53,327 bases of DNA from Flavicella sp042091695. Its GTDB lineage: Bacteria; Bacteroidota; Bacteroidia; Flavobacteriales; Flavobacteriaceae. Location: contig JBELHA010000014.1 in assembly GCA_042091695.1 (NCBI GenBank), positions 1-53,327 on the forward strand, given 5' to 3'. Shown in pieces: positions 50,859 to 53,327 of the stretch. A program made the translations under genes and the position numbers. Within the stretch, counting starts at the first letter, position 1, and each line of letters opens with the position of its first letter. The notes under the pieces were generated by a model, which had not been told where the DNA came from, searched no databases, and saw only the letters and a program-made list of their open reading frames with translations.

Positions 50859-51740
50859 ATGAACCAAATTGTCAATTTTTTTAAAAACATAAAAATTCCA
50901 GGATTGGAAGGTTTGTCCTTGTACGATTTGATAGAAGTTTATTTTACAGGAATAGTGAAAGGTGCTTTGACTTCAAGAGCAGGAGGAATCTCCTACAGTT
51001 TGTTTATGGCTGTTTTTCCTTTTTTGCTATTTATGTTGACACTGATTCCCTATATACCTGTAGATGGGTTTCAAGAAAGTTTTATGTTATTGATATCTGA
51101 AGCACTGCCTCCTAAAACCTACGAGGCTGTGGTTCCAATTTTACAGGATATCGCCAACAATAAATACGGAGGATTGTTGTCTTTTGGTTTTTTAGTCTCT
51201 ATATTTTTAATGACCAATGGGGTCAATGCTATTTTTGGAGGTTTTGAAATTTCCTACCACGTAACAGAGGTTAGAACTGTTATAAAAGCTTATATAGTAT
51301 CACTTGGAACCTCACTTTTAATGTCTTTTTTATTGATTATTACGGTTGTAGGAACTATATTATTCGAATTTGGATTGGACTTATTGATTGCTAATAATTG
51401 GTTGAGTTCCGAGTTTATGTGGCTAGAAAACGTGCGGTATCTATTTTTAGTTTTTATGATATTTACGACGGTATCGCTTTTGTATTTCTTTGGAACTAAA
51501 GAAGGGAAATATTCCTCTTTCTTTTCCGTAGGGGCTATCCTAACCACAATTTTGTACGTGATTTCATTTTATGTTTTTGGCGTCTATGTGGTGAAATTTG
51601 CCAAGTATAATGAACTCTATGGTTCTATTGGTACCCTGCTAATTGTAATGTTGTTTATATGGTTGAATGCTATCATCCTATTGTTGGGCTTTGAGCTAAA
51701 TGCTACTATGAACAAACTGCGATTGACTTCCAGAGAATAA
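50859..51740 (+). CDS. YihY/UPF0761 family membrane protein
   Basis: The 293-aa protein has about six membrane segments and the YihY/BrkB signature features: TSRAGGISYSLFMAVFPFLL in the first segment, LMTNGVNAIFGGFEISYHV, and LWLNAIILLLGFELNAT at the end. Members are inner-membrane proteins once mislabelled ribonuclease BN; function is unknown. It follows nadC by 33 bp and may share its transcript. The gap after it (51741-51841) shows no terminator that I can support. Confidence 0.9.
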   Translation: MNQIVNFFKNIKIPGLEGLSLYDLIEVYFTGIVKGALTSRAGGISYSLFMAVFPFLLFMLTLIPYIPVDGFQESFMLLISEALPPKTYEAVVPILQDIANNKYGGLLSFGFLVSIFLMTNGVNAIFGGFEISYHVTEVRTVIKAYIVSLGTSLLMSFLLIITVVGTILFEFGLDLLIANNWLSSEFMWLENVRYLFLVFMIFTTVSLLYFFGTKEGKYSSFFSVGAILTTILYVISFYVFGVYVVKFAKYNELYGSIGTLLIVMLFIWLNAIILLLGFELNATMNKLRLTSRE

Positions 51741-51841
51741 GACAATGCCTGCATTCATTGCAATTTGCTAATCGAGAATAAATGTTTACTGCGATATAGG
51801 AGTTTCAAACCCTACACTGCAGGTTTAAAATATAAAAAGAA

Positions 51842-53323
51842 GTGGAGCAGCAGCAAGTACATATTGTTTGGTTGAAAAGAGATCTGAGGATCAGAGACCA
51901 TATGCCATTTCTAAAGGCGACTCAAGCCGGTATTCCTTTTTTACCTATTTTTATTTTTGAGCCTTCTTTAATGGAGCATCCTGATAGTGCTTTGCGTCAT
52001 TTGCAATTTTGTTACCATTCCATTGCTGCACTCAATGAACAACTTGAACCTTACGGTCAAAAAATACATGTATTCCATGCGGAAGCACAAGAGGTGTTTT
52101 CATATTTGACAGAAACATTCCAAGTAAATACGGTCTATTCTTATCAAGAAAGTGGGATTGCCAAAACATGGCTACGAGATTTGGACGTAAAAGACCTGCT
52201 CACCGAACAAAATATCAATTGGCAAGAGTTTCAACGTGATGGTATTCTAAGAGGGATTAAAAATCGTTCGGGTTGGGACCAACAATGGTATGCTACTATG
52301 GGAGAAAGTCAAATAGAGATTCCGTTTCAAAAGGGAGCAGGAATCGCTTTAGATCACCCTTTTCCACTCCCTATAATATTTGAAAAAAACTTAAAAGAAT
52401 ATCCCCAAGCTTATCAAAAGGCAGGGGAGTTGTATGCTTGGAAATACCTGAAATCCTTCTGTCAAGATCGCGGTAAAAATTACAGTCGTCATATTTCTAA
52501 ACCAACGGAAAGTAGAAAGTCATGTGGACGTTTATCTCCTTATTTGGCGTGGGGAAACCTTTCTATTCGTCAGGTGTATCAATATGTAAAAAGTCACCCC
52601 AACTACAAAGTATACAAAAGAAGTTTTAATGGGTTGATTACACGTTTGCATTGGCATTGTCATTTTATACAGAAATTTGAGGTAGCCTGTGTCTACGAGA
52701 CGCATTGCATCAATAAAGGCTATGAGACTTTAGCGCATAGTAACGACCCTGAATTGGTTCAAGCATGGAAAGACGGTACGACAGGTTTTCCCATGGTAGA
52801 TGCTACAATGCGCTGTCTGAAAGAAACAGGTTGGATCAACTTCAGAATGCGTGCCATGTTGGTTTCTGTATTTTGCCATCACTTTGACTGTGATTGGCGT
52901 TTGGGGGTGTACCATTTATCAAAATTATTTTTAGACTATGAACCAGGGATACATTTTCCTCAATTTCAGATGCAGGCAGGTACTACTGGGTTCAACACGA
53001 TACGTATGTATAACCCTATAAAACAATCCCAAGACCACGATCCTAAAGGGCTGTTCATACGAAAATGGGTTTCTGAATTGAAGGAGGTTCCCGATGAATT
53101 TATTCACGAGCCTTGGTTGATGACTCCCATAGACCACGTTTTTTTAGGGATAGAAGTCAACTACCCAACACCAAAAATCAATTTGGAAACTGCAGGACGT
53201 ATTGCTAGGGATAAGATTTGGGGACATAAAAAAAGTCTAGAAGTGAGGGCTGAGGTTCCAAAATTAGTGGTACAACTTACAAGGAATAAATCATTTACCT
53301 CCAAAAAGAAAAGATTGAAATAA
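51842..53323 (+). CDS. Photolyase/cryptochrome family flavoprotein, divergent
   Basis: The 493-aa protein begins at GTG 51842, preceded by an AGAAG Shine-Dalgarno-like stretch. The N-terminal antenna-type Rossmann domain (about 5-135) starts VHIVWLKRDLRIRDH. The FAD domain has GRLSPYLAWGNLS (229-241), TTGFPMVDATMRCLKETGW and NPIKQSQDHDPKG. Compared with class I photolyase, the region around 366-380 reads YEPGIHFPQFQMQAG, so the WQW electron-transfer pair is FQM (375-377), and the GWxHxR motif is GWINFR. It may therefore repair a different lesion or act as a light sensor. It is the last gene in the window. Confidence 0.88.
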   Translation: MEQQQVHIVWLKRDLRIRDHMPFLKATQAGIPFLPIFIFEPSLMEHPDSALRHLQFCYHSIAALNEQLEPYGQKIHVFHAEAQEVFSYLTETFQVNTVYSYQESGIAKTWLRDLDVKDLLTEQNINWQEFQRDGILRGIKNRSGWDQQWYATMGESQIEIPFQKGAGIALDHPFPLPIIFEKNLKEYPQAYQKAGELYAWKYLKSFCQDRGKNYSRHISKPTESRKSCGRLSPYLAWGNLSIRQVYQYVKSHPNYKVYKRSFNGLITRLHWHCHFIQKFEVACVYETHCINKGYETLAHSNDPELVQAWKDGTTGFPMVDATMRCLKETGWINFRMRAMLVSVFCHHFDCDWRLGVYHLSKLFLDYEPGIHFPQFQMQAGTTGFNTIRMYNPIKQSQDHDPKGLFIRKWVSELKEVPDEFIHEPWLMTPIDHVFLGIEVNYPTPKINLETAGRIARDKIWGHKKSLEVRAEVPKLVVQLTRNKSFTSKKKRLK

Positions 53324-53327
53324 ATTT

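Noticed and set aside
1..53327. Mobile elements, phage or defence islands, CRISPR arrays, tRNA or rRNA genes
   Set aside because: No transposase, integrase, restriction, CRISPR repeat or RNA-gene signatures were found, and gene content is housekeeping throughout.

Overview
The window reads as a continuous piece of core chromosome from a Bacteroidota bacterium, most likely family Flavobacteriaceae. The DNA is AT-rich and Shine-Dalgarno sequences are scarce. Many transcription units begin with the Bacteroidetes -7 element TAnnTTTG, sometimes with a -33 TTG at the right distance. Several genes are lineage markers: porX (type IX secretion regulator), a fused lpxC-fabZ, bshA (bacillithiol), Smr with a DUF2027-type N-terminus, and many small lipoproteins. 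I see no transposase, integrase, phage gene, CRISPR array, tRNA or rRNA, and no clear pseudogene.

Layout. 1-442: no supported gene; a three-unit 11-bp repeat and the lptB terminator. 443-3039 (-): kdsD, tatC, lptB. 3117-7605 (+): recQ, two tandem ppk2 genes and a Smr gene. 7608-9995: a Ca-repeat lipoprotein, a cysteine desulfurase and a 73-aa protein. 10166-13606 (-): rdgB, a FecCD-type permease, its ATPase and an M28 peptidase lipoprotein. 13770-15845 (+): a lipoprotein trio (YHYH, MORN-like, SCO). 15858-18071: a putative HTH/ACT regulator divergent from aspartate kinase, with a dyad between them. 18218-19843: ferredoxin and ychF. 19907-21865 (-): selO and a DUF423 protein. 22037-23327: EamA transporter and a small membrane-anchored protein. 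23423-26715 (-): porX, tsaE, ald.

26867-31977 (+): HD hydrolase, lpxD, lpxC-fabZ, lpxA, efp. 32102-36311: bshA, then lytic transglycosylase, alpha/beta hydrolase and mtaB on the minus strand. 36450-39974: peptide-binding lipoprotein, cold-shock protein, RhlE-like helicase, DUF2007 protein and a candidate 41-aa gene. 40359-43389: kdsB, HAD phosphatase, two small proteins, oxyR. 43470-45632 (-): secreted protein, NUDIX hydrolase, acyltransferase. 45795-53323: topB, glycosyltransferase, rlmH (-), nadC, yihY and a divergent photolyase/cryptochrome.

Together these genes cover outer-membrane assembly (kdsD, kdsB, lpxA/C/D, lptB), protein export and its control (tatC, porX), thiol and peroxide defence (bshA, oxyR, selO), translation and RNA modification (efp, tsaE, mtaB, rlmH, ychF) and DNA maintenance (recQ, topB, rdgB, photolyase). 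I found no clearly new multi-gene system. The items most worth a second look are the YHYH-MORN-SCO lipoprotein cluster, the HTH/ACT regulator with its dyad at the aspartokinase gene, the unlisted 41-aa ORF next to the DUF2007 gene, the RecQ without its zinc cysteines, and the photolyase with altered FAD-pocket and electron-transfer residues.
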